64,000 bases of DNA from Nitrospira sp. (lineage in GTDB: Bacteria; Nitrospirota; Nitrospiria; Nitrospirales; Nitrospiraceae), in contig VOPT01000003.1 of the NCBI GenBank assembly GCA_009594865.1, positions 95,022-159,021 on the forward strand. The letters run 5' to 3'. The translations under genes were made by a program, and so were the position numbers. Shown here one piece after another: positions 34,439-42,229 of the stretch. The notes under the pieces are model-generated. The model was not told the DNA's origin. It worked only from the letters and a program-made list of their open reading frames with translations, and did no database searches. The stretch's first letter is position 1; every line of letters starts with the position of its first letter.

Positions 34439-35155
34439 ATGTTTGAATTTCTTCGACAGCCGGGGTTTTTCGGAACCCATGCGACGATGGGCGCCGATCT
34501 GAGCCAGTTGATGGCGACGCTGTTTACCGGCCTCTTCATCGTCGGGTGGGTTCAAGCGAAGCAGCATCGTGGACATCCGCATCATTGGTTGATGCTGGGC
34601 GGCATGATTACGATGGTGGGATTCTTTACCGCCTATTATCTGTTCCGGCAACTAGGGGTATTGGCGTTTGAGGGGAAGGAAGGCTTCGGCGGGTCACAAG
34701 CCTTGTACGACTATGTCTTTATCCCTGTGCTCACCATCCATATCATTCTGGTCATCATCGGGCTGGTCATGGCTGTGTATATGATTGTGTTGGGGTTTCG
34801 ATCCCAGCAGTTTATCGGCGGCAGCCGTGTGCTGAGCCCGTCGCTGCTGCTGACCTCCTGGAAGAAAGTCGGGCTGATCTTTGCGGCACTCCTCACGGTG
34901 GTGATCGTCCTCTTCGGAACCAGGGTGATGTCAGCCGGATTTTCCATGCGGAAGCTGGAGGTCTATCTCGGATTTCTCAGTCTGGTGGCCATTGTGTTTG
35001 CGGTGGAAATGGGGATTCAGCGGATTTGGCCTGATGGTGGGCAACGGCATCGGGCGCTGGGCCGGTTCACCATGATTGTGTACTGTATCTTGTTCCTGAC
35101 GGGAACGTTTACGTACGCGATGTTGTATATTTTGTACCCGGGGAAAATCGGTTAG
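34439..35155 (+). CDS. DUF420-type membrane protein
   Basis: 238 residues with about six or seven membrane helices. The segment H-P-H-H-W-L-M-L-G followed by F-F-T-A-Y-Y-L-F-R and later Y-V-F-I-P-V-L-T-I-H matches the histidine-bearing helices of DUF420 proteins (YozB/CtaM relatives), which often lie next to haem-copper oxidase genes and may assist their assembly. The longer C-terminal part (~140-238) adds two or three helices not usual for the family. The start ATG 34439 lies 2 bases after the methyltransferase stop. A role in oxidase or haem assembly is inferred from context. Confidence 0.7.
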   Translation: MFEFLRQPGFFGTHATMGADLSQLMATLFTGLFIVGWVQAKQHRGHPHHWLMLGGMITMVGFFTAYYLFRQLGVLAFEGKEGFGGSQALYDYVFIPVLTIHIILVIIGLVMAVYMIVLGFRSQQFIGGSRVLSPSLLLTSWKKVGLIFAALLTVVIVLFGTRVMSAGFSMRKLEVYLGFLSLVAIVFAVEMGIQRIWPDGGQRHRALGRFTMIVYCILFLTGTFTYAMLYILYPGKIG

Positions 35156-35185
35156 CGAGGGCCCGGTTGAAGGGGTGCGCGTCTC

Positions 35186-35680
35186 ATGCTTGTGTGCGGA
35201 TGCGGCGGGTGGATGCATACCGAGGGTGTTGAAGAGCAGCTGTCGCATGACGGGGAAGCAACCTGGTTTGTCCGTACCGAATGTCGGCCTTGCCGATGGT
35301 TGGTCGGAATCGATATGCCCGCGGGACAGGTGGATGGTCTCGTCGATCGGTTGATGTGGTCGGACGATGCGAAGCATCGCCTGGATCGCGTTCCACCCTA
35401 TGCCGCGCTGGCGCTGCGTGAATTGGTGGAAGGGTTTGCCAAATCCAGGCGGCACCGGGTCATCACGTACGACTTGATCGACCAGGCTCTGACGGGGGAT
35501 GTCGTGGCCTGGGATGTGGAGGCCGAGCAGCGTCTAGCCAATGTCCCGGCACCCGTGCGTGCTATGGCGCGAATTGAACTCGAGCGGACCGCTGTGGATC
35601 GGGGTGAGCGTTCGGTGAGCGTCGCGTTGATGGAAGAGGTCAAGGCGCGATATTTCGGCATGGCGGCGCAGCGGGCCTAG
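35186..35680 (+). CDS. tandem PCP_red-domain protein
   Basis: 164 residues, cytoplasmic. It has two copies of a ~45-residue helical unit: W-S-D-D-A-K-H-R-L-D-R-V-P-P near residue 54, and W-D-V-E-A-E-Q-R-L-A-N-V-P-A-P-V-R near 112. The second matches the PCP_red domain, first seen at the C-terminus of light-independent protochlorophyllide reductase BchB/ChlB. The N-terminal ~45 residues carry C-G-C-G-G and C-R-P-C, two cysteine pairs that could bind a metal. There is no sign of photosynthesis here, so the domain is used for something else. Start ATG with AGGGG upstream. Confidence 0.6.
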   Translation: MLVCGCGGWMHTEGVEEQLSHDGEATWFVRTECRPCRWLVGIDMPAGQVDGLVDRLMWSDDAKHRLDRVPPYAALALRELVEGFAKSRRHRVITYDLIDQALTGDVVAWDVEAEQRLANVPAPVRAMARIELERTAVDRGERSVSVALMEEVKARYFGMAAQRA

Positions 35681-35762
35681 TGGAACGCGTTGAGGCGGTG
35701 TGCAGGAGGTCACCGGGTGTCCCTCCCGTGCCTGACTCTCTTGATTTCGGGTGGATGACACG

Positions 35763-36848
35763 ATGTTGCATCGGTTGGCCCTACGAGTGCTTCCGAGTTT
35801 GACGCTGGCCGTCACCGAAGATTCGGTTCGTACACGTAAGCGTCTGGTCATGTTTGTCCCCGGGCTGGTGGCCTTTGCGGTTTATCGAGCAGCGAAGCAC
35901 GGATTCTCTCTGGCTGATCCCCTCACATTACTGGTGCTCTGCGGACTGGTCTCGATGGCGACGGCGCTGTGCGCCTATCGAGTTGGGCGCAGGGTGCCAT
36001 TCCTGCAGCTTGTCGCAGCCGATGGATGGCAGCGTATCGGCTGGATCCTCGCCTGGATCGGGTTTGTCTACGGCATCCAGTTGTCGCTGCTGGTCCTGGC
36101 GCTATTGTGGCTTGTGGGGTACGACTATGCCAAACACCCAGATGGCCCGGCCATGATGGCGATGATTATTCCCAGCACGGCCGTCGCCCGCGATGCCTTT
36201 GAAATCGGCTATGTCCGGTGGCTTGAGGCGAGTGGGAGGCCGTTCGCCACATTTCCCGATGGCGCGGCGTTGCGGAACTTGCTGCAACGGTTCGATCAGG
36301 CGCTCTTGGCCTGGGTTACGGCAGGCATATTCGGTGGCGTGACTCTTTCTGCGCTGACAGCGATTGCGGTCAGTGGAGACCTCGCGGTGTTGGTGCAAGG
36401 GGGCATCATTACCCTGGCGGCGGGCACGGTTGGGCTCTTGGCGTATTTTGCCGGTCAGGGGGACCGCACAACCTTCACGTCCAGGCTTGCTGCGACCAGC
36501 TGGGGTGAATTGATGAAGTTTTGGTGGTGGCCTGGATTGGCCTTCGCCGCGACCTATTACCTGGTGCTGGTCGGGGGATGCCTCTACGTCCTGAAACAGC
36601 CCATGAATTCAATGGCATTATTTGCCGGCGTAGCCGGCCTCGTCGGCGGCATCATGCCGTTGTATTGTTACTACTTGGGATATCGGCGGGAAATTGAAAG
36701 TCGTCAGCCCGGCGGCGTGCCGAGCGCCTTGCTGCGTTGCCCGTTCGTGATGGGCATTCTGGGCAAGTCTCGTGAAGCCATTGCCGGCTCAGCCTTGGGT
36801 GAATCTGCGGCTGTCTTCGAGAAGAGCAGCCAGAGAGTGTCGTCATGA
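35763..36848 (+). CDS. multi-span membrane protein of unknown function
   Basis: 361 residues from ATG 35763 (GTG 35751 is possible). About eight hydrophobic segments can be seen, grouped at ~30-80, 95-125, 135-160, 190-245 and 260-310, with a soluble tail. No conserved motif is recognised, though a tryptophan-rich stretch (K-F-W-W-W-P-G-L) stands out. The gene ends overlapping the bd-like oxidase start by 4 bases (ATGA), so the two are translationally coupled and the protein is likely a partner or assembly factor of that oxidase. Confidence 0.6.
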   Translation: MLHRLALRVLPSLTLAVTEDSVRTRKRLVMFVPGLVAFAVYRAAKHGFSLADPLTLLVLCGLVSMATALCAYRVGRRVPFLQLVAADGWQRIGWILAWIGFVYGIQLSLLVLALLWLVGYDYAKHPDGPAMMAMIIPSTAVARDAFEIGYVRWLEASGRPFATFPDGAALRNLLQRFDQALLAWVTAGIFGGVTLSALTAIAVSGDLAVLVQGGIITLAAGTVGLLAYFAGQGDRTTFTSRLAATSWGELMKFWWWPGLAFAATYYLVLVGGCLYVLKQPMNSMALFAGVAGLVGGIMPLYCYYLGYRREIESRQPGGVPSALLRCPFVMGILGKSREAIAGSALGESAAVFEKSSQRVSS

Positions 36849-38713
36849 CTACACGTCGTTTGCTTTCGTTCTTGATCGTTCTCCTTGTCGGCGGGTTGCT
36901 GTCAGTGGCTAGTTTCATCGTGCCGAGTCCTGCGCCTAGCATGGCCGCGGACCCATCGAACGATGTGTATTTCCATACGCCCGGCATCCCCAGCGGCCCT
37001 TCTGCGCCGACGGCCAATGATAACCACTATCCGCAGGTTGGCTCATTGGATAGCCGGTTGTTGATGTGGTTTATCATCCAGCAGCACACCTACTTCGGCG
37101 GTTTCGTGTTGGCCCTGCCTGTCTTTTGCGTCCTCTTGGAATTTTTGGGTTTAGTCGCGAGAAATCCCGCGATGGCCTTGCGTTATGACGGTCTGGCCCA
37201 GGATCTGTTGAAGGTGGCCTTGTTGGCGCTCTCCGTCACCGCTGCAGTCGGCAGCCTGATGCTGACGATGTTTATCACGCTCTATCCCAGCTTCATGCAG
37301 TACATGGGGGGCACCTTCAAAGGCATGATGCCGCTGTATGCATTGGTCTTTGTCGGCACCACCTTCCTGACCATCGCGTACTACTACAGCTGGGAACGAA
37401 TGGCGGCGCCTGGCTCAAAATGGATCCATCTTTCCATCGGCCTGCTCGCCGTGGTCTGTGGGACATCATTACTCCTGCTGGCCAATTCCTGGTCTGCGTT
37501 CATGATGGCGCCATCCGGTGTGGACGGGCAGGGGCGCTATCTGGGCAACCCGTGGCACTTACTTCGCTCCGCGCTCTGGAATCCGCTGAACCTCCATCGG
37601 TTCTTGGCGGACATCATGTCGGGGGGCGCAGTGGTGCTGGCCTATGCGTGTTACCGCTTCTTTTCAGGGAAGAGCCAGGAGGAGCGGGCCTATTACGATT
37701 GGGTCGGCTATGTGTTTTTATTTGTGACGGTCTGCGCCTTACTGCCGATGCCCTTCGCCGGCTATTGGTTGATGCGGTCCGTCTACGCATACAGTCAGAG
37801 CATGGGCGTCACGATGATGGGCGGATTGCTGACCTGGCTGTTCGTCGTACAGGCGCTGTTGATCGGCGCGCTGTTTCTTGGCGTGAATTATTATCTGTGG
37901 CAGAGCATGGGACGCATTCGCGGCGGGGAACGGTATCAGCCCTACTATCAATATCTCCTGCTGGCGTTGACGGGGTGTTTGTTTATCTGGCTGACTCCGC
38001 ACACGCTGTTGATGACCGGTACGGAAGTTAAAGCCATGGGCGGCGCGCAGCATCCGGTGATCGGGAACTACGGGGTAATGTCGTCGAAAAACGGCGCCGT
38101 GAACGTGATGATCTGCATCACGGCGTTGAGTTACATCTATTATCGTCGCGCGAACCGGACGATGACGATTTCCTGGGCCAGGACGGGGAACGTCATTTTG
38201 GGAGCGCTGTTCGGCCTTGGTGCGGCGCACATCATCGGCTTGTCGATTTACGGGTTTTATCTTCCGGCTAGTCTCCGGGTGGGATTATCGGGTCCGCAGG
38301 CGGTGACGACACTGCTGGTGGTCACGCTGGGATTGCTGCTCAACCGGCGTATGTTGCGAGGAGCGACCATTCATGGTCCCGTACAGTGGGGACAAATCTC
38401 CATTCGTGGCATGGTCGGTCTATTCGGCCTGGCAGCGGCATTTACGTGGGTCATGGGGCTCATGGGCTACATTCGTTCTTCCGGCAGGCTGGCCTGGCAT
38501 GTCAACGAGTTGATGCCGGATACGTCGCCCTGGGCCTTTACTCCCTCGCTAGGTTTTGCCGCAAAGATGGTCACGATCAATATGGTGCTGTTTTGGGGCG
38601 CGGTTTTCTTTTTGTTTTGGGTCTGTCAGCGAGGGCAGCAGCCGGTGATGCATGAGGATGTGAGCGCGGAGAAAGAGGCGGGGTTTTTGCCGTCTCCTTC
38701 GCATGAAGGTTAG
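36845..38713 (+). CDS. cytochrome bd-like oxidase polypeptide, copy 1
   Basis: 622 residues: a signal-like N-terminal helix, a short Pro/Ser-rich stretch, then about 13 membrane helices. Histidines shared with copy 2 are I-Q-Q-H-T-Y (~76), N-P-W-H-L-L and L-N-L-H-R-F (~237-254), T-P-H-T-L-L-M (~384), Q-H-P-V-I-G-N-Y-G-V-M (~401) and W-H-V-N-E-L-M (~554). Nitrospira genomes carry such bd-like proteins, larger than CydA, regarded as candidate terminal oxidases. No CydB-like gene is adjacent. Copy 2 lies 3.5 kb downstream and is about 50% identical by eye. Electron donor and haem content are inferred. Confidence 0.82.
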   Translation: MTTRRLLSFLIVLLVGGLLSVASFIVPSPAPSMAADPSNDVYFHTPGIPSGPSAPTANDNHYPQVGSLDSRLLMWFIIQQHTYFGGFVLALPVFCVLLEFLGLVARNPAMALRYDGLAQDLLKVALLALSVTAAVGSLMLTMFITLYPSFMQYMGGTFKGMMPLYALVFVGTTFLTIAYYYSWERMAAPGSKWIHLSIGLLAVVCGTSLLLLANSWSAFMMAPSGVDGQGRYLGNPWHLLRSALWNPLNLHRFLADIMSGGAVVLAYACYRFFSGKSQEERAYYDWVGYVFLFVTVCALLPMPFAGYWLMRSVYAYSQSMGVTMMGGLLTWLFVVQALLIGALFLGVNYYLWQSMGRIRGGERYQPYYQYLLLALTGCLFIWLTPHTLLMTGTEVKAMGGAQHPVIGNYGVMSSKNGAVNVMICITALSYIYYRRANRTMTISWARTGNVILGALFGLGAAHIIGLSIYGFYLPASLRVGLSGPQAVTTLLVVTLGLLLNRRMLRGATIHGPVQWGQISIRGMVGLFGLAAAFTWVMGLMGYIRSSGRLAWHVNELMPDTSPWAFTPSLGFAAKMVTINMVLFWGAVFFLFWVCQRGQQPVMHEDVSAEKEAGFLPSPSHEG

Positions 38714-38738
38714 GCAAGGTTCATTAGGGAGTCTCGTG

Positions 38739-39401
38739 ATGAGTATGAGGATGGGTGTCGGGGTCTTGGGCATTGTAACTATGATCGGATTGTGTACGGT
38801 TTTCGGTGGCGCTGCGCCTAGTCACGCAGCCGAGGCTGGCGTGTTGGTGTTGGAAGACTTTCAGTCGGCGGATCAAGATGGATTTCCCGTGGAGTGGCAG
38901 CATGAAAACCAGCGCAGCCAGGCGAAAGGGCGGGATGCCTACAAGATTCAGGCTGAGGAGGGGAAGAAGTTTCTCGCGGCAAAAGATGCGGGGCAGCGTA
39001 TAAAAAAACGGAAAATCGACTGGGATCCGAAGGTGTATCCGGTGCTGACTTGGCGATGGCGCCTTCACAAGGCTCCGAGCAACTCGGAGCCGGTTGCGGC
39101 GCTGTACGCCTCACTGGATACGGATCTCATGTTTATTCCTGTTTTTACGAAATACATCTGGAGCGCTGGCAAGCCGGTGGGGACGTTTGTCGAAGGTGGT
39201 ATGTTCAGCGGTTCAGAGTTGGTCGTGCAGAGTGGGGTGTTGCCGGTGGGGGAGTGGGTCGAAGAGCGGGTCAATGTGTACGAAGACTTCAAACGCATTC
39301 ATAAGCATGAGCCGGCGGAGAAGGCCTGGGGCATCTCCTTATTCGCCGGTCCGGGTGTGGAGATTGATTTCGGCGCCGTGACGGTGGGCCCCGCGAAGTA
39401 G
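38739..39401 (+). CDS. exported DUF3047-like protein
   Basis: About 220 residues from ATG 38739 (AGGGAG upstream); a frame from 38703 overlaps the oxidase gene. A signal peptide ends near H-A-A-E. The body reads V-L-E-D-F-Q, G-F-P-V-E-W-Q-H-E-N, W-R-W-R-L-H-K-A-P and V-N-V-Y-E-D-F-K-R-I, the pattern of DUF3047, a beta-sandwich family of unknown function. It follows the oxidase gene closely and is probably exported to the periplasm. Confidence 0.72.
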   Translation: MSMRMGVGVLGIVTMIGLCTVFGGAAPSHAAEAGVLVLEDFQSADQDGFPVEWQHENQRSQAKGRDAYKIQAEEGKKFLAAKDAGQRIKKRKIDWDPKVYPVLTWRWRLHKAPSNSEPVAALYASLDTDLMFIPVFTKYIWSAGKPVGTFVEGGMFSGSELVVQSGVLPVGEWVEERVNVYEDFKRIHKHEPAEKAWGISLFAGPGVEIDFGAVTVGPAK

Positions 39402-39433
39402 TGCAGGGATAGCTGAGTGAGGATGTGAAGCGT

Positions 39434-39826
39434 ATGAACCGACCCACCGCCAGTGCGTGGTTTGATGTCGTGCTTGGCGTTGTGGTCATGACCACCGTCG
39501 GCGCGCTCATTGGGTCGTTTCTTGGTGCTTCATCCATTCCTGTGACCGCCGGGCTTGGGCTGGCTCTTGGGGCAGTAGTGGGGTATTTGGGCGGCCGGAG
39601 ATTCCTTGTCAGCATTTTAGTCGGTACCGTTCTGGGAGGCTTACTTGCTTGGTTCATCGCCGGCATTGAAAAGGTTTCATTTGGAGCCGGCGCTGGTGCG
39701 GCGATGGGAGGCTTTCTCGGCGTGCAGATTTCGATGTTGCTGGACATGCGAGCGGCCAGAAAAGCCGCACAGGTGGAAGAAGGTGAGGACGCTGGCGCGG
39801 CTCACTCGGCAGTGACCAAATTATGA
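39434..39826 (+). CDS. small glycine-rich membrane protein
   Basis: 130 residues from ATG 39434; a GTG at 39425 is also in frame. Three or four hydrophobic, glycine/alanine-rich segments (about 10-30, 36-52, 57-78, 83-105) are followed by a charged tail ending in T-K-L. It resembles 'glycine zipper' membrane proteins. No family is recognised. It lies between the DUF3047 and FGE-like genes in the same direction with short gaps. Confidence 0.55.
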   Translation: MNRPTASAWFDVVLGVVVMTTVGALIGSFLGASSIPVTAGLGLALGAVVGYLGGRRFLVSILVGTVLGGLLAWFIAGIEKVSFGAGAGAAMGGFLGVQISMLLDMRAARKAAQVEEGEDAGAAHSAVTKL

Positions 39827-39840
39827 GGTGCGAGTAAGCG

Positions 39841-40755
39841 ATGGAAAATCGAGGCGTACTCATCGGGTCGATTATTTTCGTGTTCGGGTCGTTCATTTTG
39901 ATGATCGGGGGGTTGGTCTATGAATCGTATAAGGCCAAGCAGATGCGCCAACTAGTCCTCTCTGTCGTGACGGAAGCTAAGCCTGTCGCCGCGCCGGCAG
40001 CGCAGGATTTTTCGATGTACAAAACATTTGTCGGGGATGACGGACGGGAAATGGTGCAAATCTCCGAGGGGCCGTTTGTGATGGGCAGCCGTGACAATGA
40101 CAGTGACCCGGATGAAAAACCCGAGCATCAAGTCTATTTGAAGACCTACTTTCTGGATAAGCATGAAGTGACCCAGGATTCCTATGATCGGTTTCTCAAG
40201 ATGACCAAGCGCGTGAAGCGAAAGATCGAGGTGTTTGAGGACGATCCGGCCAAATTGCTCAAGCCCGAATATCCAGCCATTGCTGTGACGTGGGATGACG
40301 CGGAGGCGTACTGTAAATGGGCGGGTAAGCGCCTGCCTACTGAGGCGGAATGGGAGAAGGCTGCTCGAGGCGAAGGGAAGCGCCGTTACGCGTGGGGTGA
40401 CGAGTTTGTTTCCGGGTATGCCAACATCGACGGAACGGAAGATGGATTTCGCTATTTGGCTCCCCCTGGATCTTTCGAGTCGGGTCGCAGCCCGTATGGC
40501 ATTTACGATATGACAGGGAACGTCGGTGAATGGGTGGCCGATGTGTATGAGGAGAATTCTTATCGCGCCTCGCCGTATCGAGACCCGAAGGGGCCCGATC
40601 AGGGCGAGCAACGAATCATTCGCGGTGGTTCGTGGCGGGAAACAAAACGGAATGTTCGTGCATCCAAGCGGTTCCAGGCGAAACCGTGGCGCCACGATAT
40701 CACCGTCGGGTTTCGTTGCGCGAAAGACGTCGATGCCGAGACGGCAGTGAAGTAG
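39841..40755 (+). CDS. membrane-anchored FGE/SUMF1-like protein 1 (no catalytic cysteines)
   Basis: 304 residues. One N-terminal membrane anchor (~7-30), then a formylglycine-generating-enzyme-type fold (~65-300): G-P-F-V-M-G-S, F-L-D-K-H-E-V-T, R-L-P-T-E-A-E-W-E-K-A-A-R-G, Y-D-M-T-G-N-V-G-E-W-V-A-D, I-I-R-G-G-S-W and V-G-F-R-C-A. In true FGE two cysteines precede the final G-F-R-C by about 15-20 residues; here that stretch (V-R-A-S-K-R-F-Q-A) has none. It should therefore bind a ligand or partner rather than oxidise cysteine. It is followed by a paralogue. Confidence 0.85.
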   Translation: MENRGVLIGSIIFVFGSFILMIGGLVYESYKAKQMRQLVLSVVTEAKPVAAPAAQDFSMYKTFVGDDGREMVQISEGPFVMGSRDNDSDPDEKPEHQVYLKTYFLDKHEVTQDSYDRFLKMTKRVKRKIEVFEDDPAKLLKPEYPAIAVTWDDAEAYCKWAGKRLPTEAEWEKAARGEGKRRYAWGDEFVSGYANIDGTEDGFRYLAPPGSFESGRSPYGIYDMTGNVGEWVADVYEENSYRASPYRDPKGPDQGEQRIIRGGSWRETKRNVRASKRFQAKPWRHDITVGFRCAKDVDAETAVK

Positions 40756-40766
40756 CCAATCGAAAC

Positions 40767-41669
40767 ATGCTGGAAACACGGTTCAAAGTGGTGTTTCTTC
40801 TGGCGGTGCTCTTTGCCGCCAGTTTGCCCATCATCGCCATTCTCCGCGGGACGATTTCAACCCCACTCGAAGCTGAATCTCAACATTCAGAAGACGAGTC
40901 GGTTAGTACCGCTCCCGATTCTTCCGCATCCGAGCAGCCTTTGGAGGAAGAACTCGTCGTCATCCCTGCGGGGCCGTTCATTCGAGGAACGAGTCAGGGA
41001 GGGTTCGATGAGCAGCCGGAGCGCAAGATCTACCTCGATGAGTTTTCCATCGATCGATACGAAGTGACGAATGCGCAGTATGCCGCTTTTGTAAAGGCTA
41101 CGGGCCATCGTAAATCCGGCCCCCCTTCTCGATATGCGAAGAATACTGGGCGCATGCGAGGAGTCAATCAACCTGCGGTCTATGTCTCGTGGGACGATGC
41201 AAAGGCCTATTGCGAATGGCGAGGGCGGCGTTTGCCGACAGAGGCGGAATGGGAGAAGGCCATGCGGGGGCCGGATGGGCGCCTATGGCCCTGGGGAAAT
41301 GTTGAGATCCCGGGAGGGGCCAATTGGGCTCGCGTCGACGATGGTTTTGAGGTTGCGGCTCCGGTGGGCCGAGTGCGGAGCGATGCCAGCCCCTATGGAG
41401 TGATGGATGGTGCCGGCAATGTCATGGAATGGGTGGCCGACTGGTATCTGGAAGGCGCCTATGCTGCAGCCTCGGACCGTAATCCGGAAAGCCCGGAATA
41501 CGGTACTTATAGGGTGTTGCGCGGGGCGGCGTATACCAGCTCAGGATCGGACCTGCGTATCACCGCCCGCAGTAAAATGATGTCGGATTTTCGGGATGAA
41601 ACTATTGGGTTTCGTTGTGCGCAATCGAGCGCAACGGCCGGTCGCATATCTGGGATCGGGAGTCAGTGA
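40767..41669 (+). CDS. membrane-anchored FGE/SUMF1-like protein 2 (no catalytic cysteines)
   Basis: 300 residues from ATG 40767. An N-terminal membrane segment (~5-25) precedes an acidic, serine-rich linker and the FGE-type fold, with R-L-P-T-E-A-E-W-E-K-A-M-R-G, D-G-A-G-N-V-M-E-W-V-A-D and I-G-F-R-C-A-Q. The catalytic cysteines of FGE are absent here too (L-R-I-T-A-R-S-K-M-M). It is a tandem duplicate of the preceding gene, 11 bases apart, with clear divergence. The two may form a heteromer in the periplasm next to the oxidase. Confidence 0.85.
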   Translation: MLETRFKVVFLLAVLFAASLPIIAILRGTISTPLEAESQHSEDESVSTAPDSSASEQPLEEELVVIPAGPFIRGTSQGGFDEQPERKIYLDEFSIDRYEVTNAQYAAFVKATGHRKSGPPSRYAKNTGRMRGVNQPAVYVSWDDAKAYCEWRGRRLPTEAEWEKAMRGPDGRLWPWGNVEIPGGANWARVDDGFEVAAPVGRVRSDASPYGVMDGAGNVMEWVADWYLEGAYAAASDRNPESPEYGTYRVLRGAAYTSSGSDLRITARSKMMSDFRDETIGFRCAQSSATAGRISGIGSQ

Positions 41670-41672
41670 GGA

Positions 41673-41777
41673 TCATAGGAAATCGAAGTAGTAGAGGATC
41701 AGAAACACGGCCAAAATGATATTGACAACCATTCCAGCCAAAACTATAATGTCGAACACTTTTGAGTTTTTAGCCAT
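41673..41777 (-). CDS. 34-residue single-span membrane peptide (minus strand)
   Basis: MAKNSKVFDIIVLAGMVVNI begins the peptide, and I-L-A-V-F-L-I-L-Y-Y-F-D-F-L ends it. A basic N-terminus precedes one membrane helix of about 23 residues. AAAGGG lies 8 bases before the ATG. It is opposite in direction to the surrounding genes and ends almost at the FGE-like 2 stop. It looks like a small oxidase-subunit peptide (CydX/CcoQ-like in size). No homologue is recognised. Confidence 0.6.
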   Translation of the reverse strand: MAKNSKVFDIIVLAGMVVNIILAVFLILYYFDFL

Positions 41778-41875
41778 AAAAATCCCTTTAAAAATCATGT
41801 GCGTGAGGGATTTTGATTAACACAGCGTAGTTGGTGTGTCAATTTAAAATACGTACTTAAAACGTTGGGAGAATC

Positions 41876-41995
41876 ATGATGGAAGCTGCTCAGGATGACG
41901 TCAAAGTTAAGATCGGGAAAATGATTTTCTACATCACCTGTGCAGTAGGTCTTTGGTTTTTTTACTGGTTCGGAGGGATTCAGTGCCCTTGTTGA
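41876..41995 (+). CDS. 39-residue single-span membrane peptide ending in CPC
   Basis: An acidic-then-basic N-terminus (M-M-E-A-A-Q-D-D-V-K-V-K-I-G-K) leads into one helix (M-I-F-Y-I-T-C-A-V-G-L-W-F-F-Y-W-F-G-G) and the tail I-Q-C-P-C. The ribosome site GGGAGA lies before two adjacent ATGs. Aromatic-rich helix and terminal CPC are unusual and suggest a metal or disulfide site at the membrane surface. It is the first of two small plus-strand peptides before the bd-like oxidase copy 2. Confidence 0.6.
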   Translation: MMEAAQDDVKVKIGKMIFYITCAVGLWFFYWFGGIQCPC

Positions 41996-42044
41996 TCCCG
42001 AATCCTGGCCAGGAAAATGTCCATTAAGTTGAGGGGGGTTTGAG

Positions 42045-42167
42045 ATGGGCCAAACAATTGTGTATGTCGTCGTATCAGTGCTGATCTGCGTCTCGTTTTT
42101 TGCAGCGGTTGATCACTTTTTGATGGATGCGCAAGGATTGGACTTTTGGTATCTCCTTCGAAAGTAA
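42045..42167 (+). CDS. 40-residue single-span membrane peptide
   Basis: M-G-Q-T-I-V-Y-V-V-V-S-V-L-I-C-V-S-F-F-A-A-V-D-H opens with one membrane helix; the tail is D-F-W-Y-L-L-R-K. GAGGGGGG lies before the ATG. The helix followed by a D and a short amphipathic tail recalls SecE or CydX in layout, but the real SecE gene would normally lie beside nusG. It is 62 bases upstream of oxidase copy 2, so a small structural subunit of that oxidase is likely. Confidence 0.6.
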   Translation: MGQTIVYVVVSVLICVSFFAAVDHFLMDAQGLDFWYLLRK

Positions 42168-42229
42168 TTTTCGAGGAGTAAGGCTTTGAAGTTGTTGTTC
42201 ACATACGCGATGTATCAAGGAGGTAACCC

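Noticed and set aside
35186..35680. Sign of photosynthesis from the PCP_red domain
   Set aside because: No bch/puf genes are present. The domain occurs in other settings, so no phototrophy claim is made.
42045..42167. The 40-residue peptide as SecE
   Set aside because: The layout is SecE-like, but nusG and ribosomal protein genes are not next to it and the position before the oxidase gene fits a small oxidase subunit better.
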